A DNA stretch of 18,798 nt from Bacteroidales bacterium (lineage in GTDB: Bacteria; Bacteroidota; Bacteroidia; Bacteroidales; Muribaculaceae): NCBI GenBank assembly GCA_004552395.1, contig SFOK01000025.1:1-18798 (forward strand), given 5' to 3'. A program made the translations under genes and the position numbers. Positions 6,046 to 14,225 of the stretch are shown here, in pieces (the first letter of the stretch is position 1; each line of letters begins with the position of its first letter). The notes below the pieces were generated by a model. That model made no database searches, was not told where the DNA came from, and saw only the letters and a program-made list of their open reading frames with translations.

Positions 6046-6672
6046 TTATTTGCTGCCGCAAGAACCGCCGTCATCGCAGCCGCAGGAACCTCCGTCGCCG
6101 CAACCGCAGCCGTCGCCTTCGCCACAGCCACTGCCGCAGGAACCTCCGTCGCCGCAGCCTCCCGAGCAGTGGCATCCACCGCCACAGCCGTGGGCCGGAT
6201 GGAGCTCCTCAGGTGTGGCGGGACGCACCTCGTCGATCTCACCTTCGTAGCGCACGGTCAGTCCGGCGAAGGGATGATTGAAGTCCATCTTCACCTTCTC
6301 GGGACCGACTTCGAGCACACGGCCCTTGATCATGAGGCCGTCCTGAGTCACCATAGGGAGCTCGGCGTCCACTTTCACTTCGGAAGCCAGCTCGCCGTCG
6401 CGCATGAAGATAGAGCGGTCAAGCTCCACCACATTCTCGGGATAACGCTCGCCGAAAGCCGTCTGAGGCGAGAGCGTCACGCCGAAACGGTCGCCCTTGG
6501 CGAGACCTTCCATAGCGGTCTCGAGGCCGGGCACCACGTCGCGGCTCACACCGAAAATCATGGTGTCGGGATCGCCGGCGGGAGTCTCGAAAAGGAGCGA
6601 ATTGTCGGCGTCGTTGTAGAGTTTATATGAATAGGCCACGAACATGCCGGGCCCTACTTTAGGATTTTCCAT
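6046..6672 (-). CDS. FKBP-type peptidyl-prolyl isomerase, SlyD-like, with Cys-rich metal-binding tail
   Basis: A 208-residue isomerase and chaperone of the SlyD type. The N-terminal part (YSYKLYNDADNSLLFE) and the FKBP core (FGVSRDVVPGLETAMEGLAKGD, split across strands) match the family. An insert-in-flap domain covers about residues 70-125, ending in VKMDFNHPFAG, whose NHPLAG-like motif is diagnostic of SlyD. From residue 161 the tail is almost only Gly, Cys, Asp and Ser with 11 cysteines and one histidine. In characterised SlyD proteins a His/Cys tail binds Ni, Zn or Cu. The protein is cytoplasmic, having no signal peptide. It lies 87 bp downstream of the DUF4919 gene on the same strand and may be read from the same transcript or from its own promoter, for which I see no clear -7 match. 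Confidence 0.9.
   Translation of the reverse strand: MENPKVGPGMFVAYSYKLYNDADNSLLFETPAGDPDTMIFGVSRDVVPGLETAMEGLAKGDRFGVTLSPQTAFGERYPENVVELDRSIFMRDGELASEVKVDAELPMVTQDGLMIKGRVLEVGPEKVKMDFNHPFAGLTVRYEGEIDEVRPATPEELHPAHGCGGGCHCSGGCGDGGSCGSGCGEGDGCGCGDGGSCGCDDGGSCGSK
6080..6156. repeat. Duplicated coding block in the Cys-rich tail
   Basis: The same 23-base string occurs at 6080-6102 and 6134-6156, exactly 54 bp apart, inside the tail of the isomerase gene. Both copies encode the same Cys/Gly-rich residues (CGDGGSCG). The period of 54, a multiple of three, indicates growth of the tail by in-frame tandem duplication followed by drift. The tail could therefore vary in length between strains. Confidence 0.75.
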
Positions 6673-6759
6673 ATTGACTGATTGAGTGTGTATATGTATG
6701 TATATGAATTATTTCTGTTCCGAGAAGACCTGCTGTGCCCGCCAAGGAGCGCCGGCCGG

Positions 6760-7593
6760 TTACTCGGAGTAAGCGTCGGGATACTTGATTGAATACTGCC
6801 TGAGAGGTTCCTGCACATTGAAGAAGAACCCTTTGGGCGTGTCGGCACGTTTGCGCCGCGGGTCGATAGGCTCCACCTCGATATAGTCGTAGCCCTCGTT
6901 GAAATACTCGTCGGAATAAGCCACCGGACGGTAGCCCATCAGCTCGAGCACCACATATTCATGCCCCGGCGAGATCACATAGAAAGCGTTCTCCTTGTCG
7001 AGGCCGGTGCCGGTGCTGAGGATAGCGCCGAGGAGATTTTCGAGGCGATAGTCCCAGATCTTGGCCGACATATCCTTCTTCATATCCTTGAGCACACGGT
7101 TGAGCAGATAGATCGTGTTGAGGTCGAAAGGATTGTCTTTGAGGGCCAGGTCAGCGTTTTTCACAATCTCGCGGCGGTCCTTGAGCGAGGCAAGCTGCAG
7201 CTCACGGTTGAGCACATCGAGTTCGAAGGGGCTCTCCTTCTTGGCCACAAGAGCCTTGAGCGTGGAGTCGTTCTTGGCCACAGCCTCGCGGTTGAGCTGC
7301 AGGAGCGAATCGGTGCGCTCGGCATACTGCGACTCGCGGTAGGGATCGTAGTCCTCCTGAAACATATAGCCAAGATAATAATGGCGGTACTGCTCCGGGG
7401 TCATCGTGGTGTCGTTGAGATTGTAGATCTTCACCAACCGCGGGAAATAATACGGGCTCTCCGGGTCGAGCGTCGTAGCCTTGATCTCGTTCAGGTCGGG
7501 TTTCGATTTCTTGAGCTTGCGCTGGGCAGCCGCGGGGAGCGCGAGGCAGAGAAGCAATGCGGCCAGTATCAGGAAAGGTGCTGTTTTTTTCAT
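6760..7593 (-). CDS. Exported DUF4919 domain protein
   Basis: A 277-residue protein of a Bacteroidetes family without assigned function, recognised from the overall pattern (PESPYYFPRLVKIYNLND, LTPEQYRHYYLG-like segment, YDPYRES, LDKENAFYVISPGHEY). Residues 1-23 are a signal peptide: a KK pair, a Leu/Ala core and a cleavage site after PAAA or AAAQ. The mature domain is probably periplasmic or secreted; there is no lipobox cysteine. It follows the six-helix membrane protein gene by about 60 bp on the same strand, so the two are probably one operon. The DUF call is from memory of the family pattern and no enzyme motif was recognised. Confidence 0.8.
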   Translation of the reverse strand: MKKTAPFLILAALLLCLALPAAAQRKLKKSKPDLNEIKATTLDPESPYYFPRLVKIYNLNDTTMTPEQYRHYYLGYMFQEDYDPYRESQYAERTDSLLQLNREAVAKNDSTLKALVAKKESPFELDVLNRELQLASLKDRREIVKNADLALKDNPFDLNTIYLLNRVLKDMKKDMSAKIWDYRLENLLGAILSTGTGLDKENAFYVISPGHEYVVLELMGYRPVAYSDEYFNEGYDYIEVEPIDPRRKRADTPKGFFFNVQEPLRQYSIKYPDAYSE

Positions 7594-7653
7594 AATGGAG
7601 TAAGCGGAAAATTAGCTTGGCAGAGAGAGGGAGGAGAAGCGGACCGCGAGGCG

Positions 7654-8205
7654 TCAGGCTGCGGCTGCCGCAAGCCTGTCGGCATTGGAGACGGCGAGCA
7701 GGAGCACGAATATCACGCCGATCTCCATCACCGTGATCGCAATCGGGAAACCCTTGGCGAGCAGATAGGAGAACGAACCGCGGCGGGCGAGCGCGTAAGG
7801 GCGCCCCTTGGGAGTGTTGGAGAAGAGCACGAAGCCGAAGAATGTGCCGGCGAGCACGGCCACAATCATGATGCCGTAAAGCAAACTGAGCGAGCCGGCG
7901 AAGCTGAAACCGAGCAGGCCCACGGCCATGCCGGTGAGCGCGCCCACAAGCATATAACCCTTGCCGGCCTTGAGGCTGCGCATCTCCTGCGTCTGCAGCA
8001 TCGGCACCACCATGACGAGCACCGACATGCACAGCCACATGATGATAATCGTGCCGTTGAGCGGCAAGAGTCCCGAAAGCCACATGAAAAGGAGTCCGAG
8101 AAAGCCGAAAAGCGGCGCCAGCATCTCGCGCCTGAACACCATATAGACTGATGCCAGAAACGAGACAATGGAGATTATCATTAAGATTGCAGCAGCTGCG
8201 GTCAT
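7654..8205 (-). CDS. Six-helix inner-membrane protein of unknown function
   Basis: A 183-residue hydrophobic protein. Rough membrane segments lie at residues 4-24, 29-47, 52-69, 84-105, 109-129 and 155-174. A positively charged stretch (NTPKGRPYALARRG) lies between the fifth and sixth helices, and a short Ala-rich tail ends the protein. No transporter signature, Cys pair or catalytic motif is visible, and I do not recognise the family. It is first in the minus-strand run that continues with the DUF4919 gene, which suggests an envelope role. The start at 8205 places the first helix at the very N-terminus, as expected for a signal anchor. A plus-strand frame of similar length over this region is only the antisense of the Ala/Leu-rich codons. 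Confidence 0.75.
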   Translation of the reverse strand: MTAAAAILMIISIVSFLASVYMVFRREMLAPLFGFLGLLFMWLSGLLPLNGTIIIMWLCMSVLVMVVPMLQTQEMRSLKAGKGYMLVGALTGMAVGLLGFSFAGSLSLLYGIMIVAVLAGTFFGFVLFSNTPKGRPYALARRGSFSYLLAKGFPIAITVMEIGVIFVLLLAVSNADRLAAAAA

Positions 8206-8223
8206 GGCTAAAAAAATTGTGTT

Positions 8224-8259
8224 GAAAAGAGAGAAACGGCCCGGTGCGCCGGAGGGCCG
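8224..8259 (-). promoter_or_regulatory. Terminator-like hairpin in the leader of the membrane protein gene
   Basis: On the minus strand CGGCCC (8259-8254) pairs with GGGCCG (8242-8237) across an 11-nt loop, and TTTCTCTCTTTTC follows. This lies about 20-50 nt before the ATG at 8205, within the expected mRNA leader. It could be an attenuator or the end of an upstream transcript. The interrupted T-run makes it weak. Confidence 0.3.
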
Positions 8260-8305
8260 GAACTCCCCTTACGCGGACCTTTATTCTATATAACGCTCCG
8301 GAAAG

Positions 8306-8313
8306 CAAAAATA
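8306..8313 (-). promoter_or_regulatory. Minus-strand -7 element for the membrane protein / DUF4919 operon
   Basis: The minus strand reads TATTTTTG, an exact TAnnTTTG, about 100 bp before the ATG at 8205. The -33 element is not clear. Together with the divergent plus-strand element at 8350-8357 it makes 8300-8360 a probable divergent promoter region. Confidence 0.4.
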
Positions 8314-8349
8314 TTTTCGTCCCGGCGAGGATATGTCGGAATTTTTATC

Positions 8350-8357
8350 TACATTTG
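8350..8357 (+). promoter_or_regulatory. -7 element for the receiver-PPDK_N gene
   Basis: TACATTTG matches TAnnTTTG and lies 32 bp before the ATG at 8390, giving a short leader of about 25 nt. No strong TTG is seen at the -33 distance. Confidence 0.45.
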
Positions 8358-8389
8358 TTTGACTGAAAACGGCCGCGGCCGCAAACACT

Positions 8390-11377
8390 ATGGACAGAAT
8401 CAACGAAGGAGCGCTCCGGCGCCTGTACCTGAAAGATACCGCCTTTCAGGACCTTATGCAGAAACATATCACCAACGTGCTGCTCGTGGCTTCGCCCTAC
8501 GACGCTTTCATGCTCGAGGAAGACGGCCGCGTCGAGGAGCAGGTCTTTATGGAATACGAGGAGCTGAACCTCACGGCGCCTCCCCGCTTCACCACCGTGG
8601 CCACATTCGAGGAGGCAGACCGCGCCCTGCAGGAGATCTCCTTCGACCTGATCATAGCGATGCCGGGCGTCGACATTCACGGCACCTTCGCGTGGGCCCG
8701 CGAGATCGACCTCCAGTATCCGGAGCTCCCGTTCGTGGTGCTCACGCCGTTCAGCAAGGAGGTGAGCCGCCGTCTCGAGAAGGAAGATCTCAGTGTGGTC
8801 GACTACGTGTTCTCCTGGCTTGGAAACGTGGAGCTTATCGTGGCCATAATCAAACTGCTCGAGGACCGCATGAACGCGCAGAAAGATATCGAGGAGATCG
8901 GAGTGCAGTGCATCCTGCTCGTGGAGGACTCCATCCGCTTCTACTCGGCCGTGCTCCCGTATCTGTTCAAGTTCATACTGACTCAGTCAAGAGAGTTCTC
9001 CACCGAGGCTCTGAACGAGCATGAGACGCGACTGCGAATGCGCGGGCGCCCCAAAGTGATCATGGCGCGCGACTTCGACGAGGCCCGCGTGCTCTATAAG
9101 CGCTACGGCCACCGCATGCTCGGCATAATATCCGACATGGCCTTCCCCGTCGACGGCAAGCTCTGCAAGGATGCCGGAGCGCAGCTCGCCGCCATAGTGC
9201 GGGAGAAAGACCCCTACATACCGATAATCTTCGAGAGCTCCGAAGCCACGGCCTCAGAGACGGCCGGCCGCTTCCAGGGTATTTTCGTGGACAAGAACTC
9301 CAAGACGCTGCCGCAGGACCTGCGCGACGCTGTGCGCCGCAACTTCGGTTTCTACGACTTTGTGGTCCGCGACCCGCACACCGGCAAGGAGGTGCTCCGG
9401 ATCCGCAACCTCAAGGAGCTGCAGAAGAATGTGTTCAACATCCCCTCGGAGAGCCTCTTCTATCACAGCTCGCGCAACGATATATCGCGCTGGCTCTATT
9501 CCCGCGCCCTCTTCCCCATAGCCTCTGTGCTGCAGCATTACCGCTTCACCGACATGAGCCAGACGCCCGATGTGCGCCGCCTCATCTTCGAGTGCATAGT
9601 CAAGTACCGCCGCATGAAGAACCGCGGCGTCGTGGCCGTGTTCCGCAAGGACCGCTTCGACCGCTACTCCAACTTCGCGCGCATAGGCAACGGCTCGCTG
9701 GGCGGCAAGGGACGCGGCCTCGCCTTCGTAGACTCAATTATCAAGCGCCATCCCGAGTGCGAGAATTTTCAGGGCGTGGAGATCACAATACCGCGCACCG
9801 TGGTGCTCTGCACTGACATATTCGACGAATTCATGGAGAGCAACAACCTCTACCAGATAGCGCTCTCCGACCGCAGCGACTCGGAGATACTGCAAGCCTT
9901 CCTCCATGCCCGCATGCCGGGGCGCCTCAGAGATGACTTCATGGCCATATTCGAGGTGATCGACAAGCCGCTGGCCGTGCGCTCCTCGTCGCTTCTTGAA
10001 GACTCGCATTATCAGCCGTTCGCCGGTGTCTACTCCACCTACATGATCCCGCGCCTCGACGACCACAACCGTATGCTCGAGCTGCTCCTGGATGCCGTCA
10101 AGAGCGTCTACGCCTCGGTGTTCTTCCGCGACTCGAAAGCCTACATGAATGTGACGCGCAACGTCATAGACCAGGAGAAGATGGCGGTGATCCTTCAGGA
10201 GGTCGTGGGCGAAGACCACGACGGCTATTTCTATCCTTCGTTCTCGGGTGTGGGCCGCTCGCTCAACTATTATCCGATCGGCGGCGAGAAGATCGAAGAG
10301 GGTGTGGCCGAAGTGGCCGTGGGTCTGGGCAAATATATCGTCGACGGCGGCAGGGCGCTCCGCTTCTCGCCGGCCCATCCCCACAATGTGCTGCAGACCT
10401 CCACACTCGACCTGGCTCTGCGCGACACTCAGACACGCTTCAACGCCCTCCCCATGGCCGACATACCGGAAAGCTTCTCCGTCCACGACGATTTCAACAT
10501 AGCCACACTCAACATATCCGATGCCGTGGCCAACGGCTCGATGCGCTACATGGTCTCGAGCTACGACTTCCGCGACGGATATATGCGCGACACCGACAGC
10601 GGACCGGGCCGCAAAGTGGTGACTTTCGCCAACATACTCAACCACGACATATTCCCGCTCGCCCCGGCCCTTGAATTCATGCTCTCCACCGGTCAGTACG
10701 AGATGGGACGCCCCATAGAGATGGAATTTGCCGGCATGATAAAGCCGGGCATCAGCGCCTCTTCGGAGGAGAAAGGGACCCTCTACTGGCTCCAGATCCG
10801 TCCCATCGTGGATCGCAAGGAGATGCTCTCCGACGAGATTCTGGACCGCTCCGACTCGGAGCTGATACTACGCTCCGACACGGCTCTGGGCCACGGTCTC
10901 ATGGAGGGTGTGCGCCATATCGTCTATGTGCGTCCCGACAGGTTCAACTCAGCCGAGACACCGGAGATAGCCCGCGAGATAGAGGAGATAAACCGCGGCT
11001 TCACCGACCGCGACCAGGGCTACATACTCATAGGCCCGGGGCGATGGGGCAGTTCCGATCCGGCCCTTGGCGTCCCGGTGCGGTGGCCTCAGATTGCCGG
11101 CGCAAGGCTCATAGTGGAAGCCGCTATGAAAGGATTCGCCGTGGAGCCTTCGCAAGGCACGCATTTCTTCCAGAACCTGACCAGCTTCGGTGTGGGCTAT
11201 TTCACCGTAGACCCGGCCCGTGGCAAAGGATTCTACGATCTGGAATGGCTCGACGCGCAGCCGGCTGTCTACGAGAGCGACAGGATACGTATCGTAGAAG
11301 TGGCCTCCCCGCTCACTATCGCTATCAACGGCCGCAAGTCGGCCGGCATCGTGGCGAAGCCGGCAGAAAGTTGTTAG
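8390..11377 (+). CDS. Receiver-domain / PEP-pyruvate-binding (PPDK_N) multidomain protein
   Basis: A 995-residue protein. Residues about 20-165 form a degenerate receiver-like module: DLIIAMPGVDIHG (from D86) has lost the phospho-acceptor aspartate. Residues about 175-330 form a second receiver with ILLVEDS, a phospho-acceptor D249 in IISDMAFPVDG and the conserved Lys in FVDKNSK. Residues about 425-760 are the ATP-binding PEP/pyruvate-binding domain of pyruvate phosphate dikinase and PEP synthase: LGGKGRG with K440, then VRSSSLLED with R531. The last 230 residues contain GPGRWGSSDPALGVPV and SQGTHFFQNLTSFG, conserved in this protein group but of unknown function. The phosphohistidine swivel domain and the C-terminal PEP barrel of true PPDK are absent, so it should not make PEP. 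A signalling kinase or nucleotide-dependent phosphotransfer role is inference. It is probably cytoplasmic. Confidence 0.85.
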   Translation: MDRINEGALRRLYLKDTAFQDLMQKHITNVLLVASPYDAFMLEEDGRVEEQVFMEYEELNLTAPPRFTTVATFEEADRALQEISFDLIIAMPGVDIHGTFAWAREIDLQYPELPFVVLTPFSKEVSRRLEKEDLSVVDYVFSWLGNVELIVAIIKLLEDRMNAQKDIEEIGVQCILLVEDSIRFYSAVLPYLFKFILTQSREFSTEALNEHETRLRMRGRPKVIMARDFDEARVLYKRYGHRMLGIISDMAFPVDGKLCKDAGAQLAAIVREKDPYIPIIFESSEATASETAGRFQGIFVDKNSKTLPQDLRDAVRRNFGFYDFVVRDPHTGKEVLRIRNLKELQKNVFNIPSESLFYHSSRNDISRWLYSRALFPIASVLQHYRFTDMSQTPDVRRLIFECIVKYRRMKNRGVVAVFRKDRFDRYSNFARIGNGSLGGKGRGLAFVDSIIKRHPECENFQGVEITIPRTVVLCTDIFDEFMESNNLYQIALSDRSDSEILQAFLHARMPGRLRDDFMAIFEVIDKPLAVRSSSLLEDSHYQPFAGVYSTYMIPRLDDHNRMLELLLDAVKSVYASVFFRDSKAYMNVTRNVIDQEKMAVILQEVVGEDHDGYFYPSFSGVGRSLNYYPIGGEKIEEGVAEVAVGLGKYIVDGGRALRFSPAHPHNVLQTSTLDLALRDTQTRFNALPMADIPESFSVHDDFNIATLNISDAVANGSMRYMVSSYDFRDGYMRDTDSGPGRKVVTFANILNHDIFPLAPALEFMLSTGQYEMGRPIEMEFAGMIKPGISASSEEKGTLYWLQIRPIVDRKEMLSDEILDRSDSELILRSDTALGHGLMEGVRHIVYVRPDRFNSAETPEIAREIEEINRGFTDRDQGYILIGPGRWGSSDPALGVPVRWPQIAGARLIVEAAMKGFAVEPSQGTHFFQNLTSFGVGYFTVDPARGKGFYDLEWLDAQPAVYESDRIRIVEVASPLTIAINGRKSAGIVAKPAESC

Positions 11378-11383
11378 TGAGAG

Positions 11384-11404
11384 AGTTAGGAGTTGGGAGT
11401 TAGG
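11384..11404. repeat. Three 7-nt tandem units between genes
   Basis: AGTTAGG, AGTTGGG and AGTTAGG follow one another in the 65-bp gap between the receiver-PPDK_N gene and the coiled-coil gene. It is a simple-sequence expansion typical of intergenic slippage. Confidence 0.6.
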
Positions 11405-11442
11405 CTTTAGAAGCTGATTATTAACGGATTGTAGTCGCAGGC

Positions 11443-12024
11443 ATGTTTAATTCAAAGAGCAGAAGGATCGAGGAGCTTGAGCGGGAGCTTTCCGACGCGA
11501 GCGAACGCAGCGCGCTGCAAGACAAGCAGATAGCGGATCTATCCGAAGCCAAGGTAGCTCTGGAGAAGGAGAAGCTCAACCTGGAACTCGCCCTGCAGGA
11601 AGCGCGTCGAGACCTCATGACCCTGCGCGACGATACGGAGAAACGCCTCAGCCTCGCCGAAGAACTTCATGCGCGCAGCTCCGCGAAGATCGACGAGCTC
11701 GAACGGCAGAACCGGATGCTGCGCCGCGAGTCAGACTTGCTGCGCTCGGAACGCAACGACTACAAGGCGATGCTCGACGCGCGCTACGAGACGTCAGCCC
11801 ACGCCATCGAACCTATCGACTTCGGTGCTTTAGGCCGCAACCGACGAAAGAATTACACCGATGTGACCAACCGCAGCCGTGCGGAAAGCTCCGTGGAACT
11901 GAGTCTCACGCCACCCGACGACCCCTTCGGCGACGACCTTCCCCACCATTCCGATCTCTCCGACACCCTTCCCGGCGATCCGCACGCCGACGATCTCCAT
12001 TCCACTGACCGCTTCAACCCGTAA
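11443..12024 (+). CDS. Coiled-coil protein of unknown function
   Basis: A 193-residue soluble protein. Residues about 6-120 are a near-continuous heptad pattern rich in Leu, Glu, Arg and Lys (RRIEELERELSDA, ALEKEKLNLELALQEAR), predicting a long coiled coil. Residues 125-193 are low-complexity and acidic, with several His and Asp-Asp pairs (DDPFGDDLPHHSD), and look disordered. There is no signal peptide or membrane segment. It lies 65 bp after the receiver-PPDK_N gene on the same strand with no terminator between, so co-transcription is likely; a structural or adaptor role for that protein is only inference. A strong terminator follows. No family was recognised. Confidence 0.7.
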   Translation: MFNSKSRRIEELERELSDASERSALQDKQIADLSEAKVALEKEKLNLELALQEARRDLMTLRDDTEKRLSLAEELHARSSAKIDELERQNRMLRRESDLLRSERNDYKAMLDARYETSAHAIEPIDFGALGRNRRKNYTDVTNRSRAESSVELSLTPPDDPFGDDLPHHSDLSDTLPGDPHADDLHSTDRFNP

Positions 12025-12040
12025 AGGTCCCGCCGAGTGC

Positions 12041-12097
12041 GAAAAAAGAGGCCGCCGGCAGTGAGATAAAGTCCCTCTGTCGGCGGTAATTTTTTTT
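12041..12097. terminator. Bidirectional intrinsic terminator
   Basis: CCGCCGGCAG (12052-12061) pairs with CTGTCGGCGG (12077-12086) over 10 bp including one G-T pair, with a 15-nt loop. Eight T residues at 12090-12097 serve the plus strand. Six A residues at 12042-12047 serve the minus strand as a U-run. It lies between the convergent coiled-coil and SPFH genes and can end both operons. Confidence 0.85.
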
Positions 12098-12115
12098 GGA
12101 GTAGTCGCCCGGAGA

Positions 12116-13117
12116 TTACCGGGTGAGGGTGCCGGTGCTGACCACCGGCTGAGCCGGTTCGTCGGCACAGAGCACCACAAGGAGGTTGCTCACCATGGCC
12201 GCCTTGCGCTCCTCGTCGAGCTCTACCACGCCCTGCTCCTTCAGCTCGTCGAGCGCCATACGTACCATGGAAACGGCGCCCTCCACAATCTTCTCGCGCG
12301 CCGATATGATGGCGGCGGCCTGCTGACGGCGCAGCATCACGGCGGCAATTTCGGGCGCGTAAGCCAGATAGTTGATCCTCGCCTCCACGACCTCGATGCC
12401 GGCCATGGCCAGACGGTCGTTGATCTTGCGCTCAAGGAGCTCGTTGATCTCGTCGCCGCCCGAGCGGAGCGTTATCTCGTCGGACGTGCCGTCGAGCGTG
12501 TCGTAAGCGTAATGGCCCGTGACCTCGCGCAACGCGGCGTCGCCCTGTATGCGCACGAAAGAATTGAGCGCTTTCTCGTGGCCCGAGCCCTGCGAAGCGC
12601 CGAGTGTCGATGCGGCGTCCACATCGAAGACGGCGCGGTATGTGTCGCTCACACGCCACACGAGCACCATGCCTATCATCACCGGATTACCCGTCTTGTC
12701 GTTGACCTTTATAGGCTCGATATCCATGTTGTGGATGCGCAGCGACATCTTCACGCGGTTCATGAACGGGTTGCACCAGAAGAAGCCGGTGCCGCGGAAC
12801 GTCCCTTTGTATTTGCCGAAGAAGATCATGACGCGGCTCTGATTCGGCTGCTGCGAGAAGAAGCCCGAGCAGCTCACCGCGGCCAGTATGAAGAATATGA
12901 CTCCGGCTATGATCTCGGCCATATTCAGCGCCTCGCTGCCTGTGCCTGCCTCCTGATCCATCGAGCCGGTGCTCACGAGCACTATAGCGCCGACAATCAG
13001 CAGAAGCACCACGCCAAGCATAAGAAAACCGTTGGCCAGCATACCTTTATATTGCTCTTCGGAACCTGTGGCGGCACTCGGGGCGACCGCCTGATAATCG
13101 GAATTGTTGTTGCTCAT
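12116..13117 (-). CDS. SPFH/Band 7 (stomatin-like) membrane protein
   Basis: A 333-residue protein. The N-terminus is polar and followed by two membrane segments at about residues 25-50 and 63-87. The SPFH domain starts with QSRVMIFFGKYKGTFRGTGFFWCNPF and continues through RIHNMDIEPIKVNDKTGNPV and VLVWRVSDTYRAVFDVD. An Ala/Glu-rich helix (YAPEIAAVMLRRQQAAAIISAREKIVEGA, split over two stretches) follows, as in flotillin and stomatin relatives that assemble on membrane microdomains. In Bacteroidales such proteins often sit with a small Arc-like protein, which is absent here. It begins 19 bp after the GT9 stop and is the last gene of the minus-strand envelope cluster, ending at the bidirectional terminator. 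Its molecular partner is not evident. Confidence 0.9.
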   Translation of the reverse strand: MSNNNSDYQAVAPSAATGSEEQYKGMLANGFLMLGVVLLLIVGAIVLVSTGSMDQEAGTGSEALNMAEIIAGVIFFILAAVSCSGFFSQQPNQSRVMIFFGKYKGTFRGTGFFWCNPFMNRVKMSLRIHNMDIEPIKVNDKTGNPVMIGMVLVWRVSDTYRAVFDVDAASTLGASQGSGHEKALNSFVRIQGDAALREVTGHYAYDTLDGTSDEITLRSGGDEINELLERKINDRLAMAGIEVVEARINYLAYAPEIAAVMLRRQQAAAIISAREKIVEGAVSMVRMALDELKEQGVVELDEERKAAMVSNLLVVLCADEPAQPVVSTGTLTR

Positions 13118-13136
13118 GTTTTTGCGAGTTAGTTAC

Positions 13137-14213
13137 TTATTTTGCGCGGCGGGCAAGAAGCGCATCGAGCTTGGAAATTATATAAGCCGGCTGAATGCCG
13201 TACAAGCAGTGCATATCGCCGCGGTGACACGGTTTGTTGCCGAACACGGAGCAGGGCCTGCACACCATGTCGAGCTGCACTATGTCCTGCTTGTCCTGGC
13301 GCCAGCCTGTGAAGCCGCAGTACGGATGCGTGGCGCCCCAGACGCTGACAACAGGCAGCCCCACCACGGAGGCCATGTGCATGTTGGCGGAGTCCATTGA
13401 GATCATGGCGTCGCAGTCGTGGAGCAGGTTCAGCTCTGCCGGTATCCCGAGCCGCAGCTCCGACATATCCACCGTCTGATCCGGATATTTCCGGTGCCAC
13501 TGCGAGAGAGTCTGGTGCTCGCCGGCTCCGGCTCCGAACAGGAAGATCCTGTAGCCCGGACGCGAAGCCAGCTCGCCCACCACCTGCTCCATGAGATGAG
13601 GCGGATAGATCTTGCCAGGATGCTGCGCAAACGGCGCTATGGCTATCCACGTCTCCCCTTCTCGCCGTGGCGTCGTGGCTGCGGCGTAAACCTCCGGTGA
13701 AGCCGGATGATCTGCTGTGAAAAGATTGTGAAACGTATCCTCGCGCGGTATGCCGAGCTTCCAGAACACCTCGCGATAACGGGCGCGCGAAGTGATGAGC
13801 GGAAGCATCACCTTATGGCTTCGGCGCGTCAGAGCCCGTTTGCCCCGGCGCCCCTTGTGGATTCGGGCCACACGCCGGCCTGACAGCCGGAAGAAGAGGC
13901 GCAGTATCTTGGTGCGCAACACATCGTGAAGGTCGGCGAAAGCATCGATATCGTATTCGCGGATCAGCTCCTTGTGGAGCCGCCGCAGCCCGCCGATCCC
14001 CTTGTAGCGGTCGAAATCCACCGGCACGACCGTCAGATTCTCCGGCGTGTTGATGAAGACTTTCGCCGGGAAAGGTTTCGTCAGCAGCAGGAAACGGATC
14101 TGCGGGTTAGTCTGGCAGACACTGTAGAGCACAGGTATGGTCATGGCCACGTCTCCCAAAGCCGAAAGACGGGCCACGAGCAGATTGCGCGGTTCTTTCT
14201 TTTGTTGTCTCAA
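13137..14213 (-). CDS. Glycosyltransferase family 9 (heptosyltransferase-like)
   Basis: A 358-residue GT-B glycosyltransferase of the ADP-heptose:LPS transferase family. The N-terminal domain opens with LLVARLSALGDVAMTIPV, where SALGDV at residues 17-22 is the family signature. The C-terminal nucleotide-sugar domain has DSANMHMASVVGLPVVSVWG and the THP motif. A Cys-rich end (CRPCSVFGNKPCHRGDMHC) is common in Bacteroidetes members. It probably transfers a sugar to lipid A-core or another surface glycan at the cytoplasmic face of the inner membrane; donor and acceptor cannot be deduced. It starts 12 bp after the DUF4254 stop, so the two are surely co-transcribed. Confidence 0.9.
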   Translation of the reverse strand: MRQQKKEPRNLLVARLSALGDVAMTIPVLYSVCQTNPQIRFLLLTKPFPAKVFINTPENLTVVPVDFDRYKGIGGLRRLHKELIREYDIDAFADLHDVLRTKILRLFFRLSGRRVARIHKGRRGKRALTRRSHKVMLPLITSRARYREVFWKLGIPREDTFHNLFTADHPASPEVYAAATTPRREGETWIAIAPFAQHPGKIYPPHLMEQVVGELASRPGYRIFLFGAGAGEHQTLSQWHRKYPDQTVDMSELRLGIPAELNLLHDCDAMISMDSANMHMASVVGLPVVSVWGATHPYCGFTGWRQDKQDIVQLDMVCRPCSVFGNKPCHRGDMHCLYGIQPAYIISKLDALLARRAK

Positions 14214-14225
14214 AAGTCCGAGTGG

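Noticed and set aside
6961..8151. A 396-codon plus-strand frame crossing the DUF4919 and membrane protein genes
   Set aside because: Composition dominated by Glu, His and Arg repeats and spanning two real genes and their spacer; antisense artefact.
7202..8308. A 368-codon minus-strand frame overlapping both the membrane protein and DUF4919 genes
   Set aside because: Out of frame with both; the real frames have signal peptide or membrane helices and family patterns.
9734..10645. A 303-codon minus-strand frame inside the receiver-PPDK_N gene
   Set aside because: Val/His-rich antisense of conserved PPDK_N codons, with no recognisable domain.
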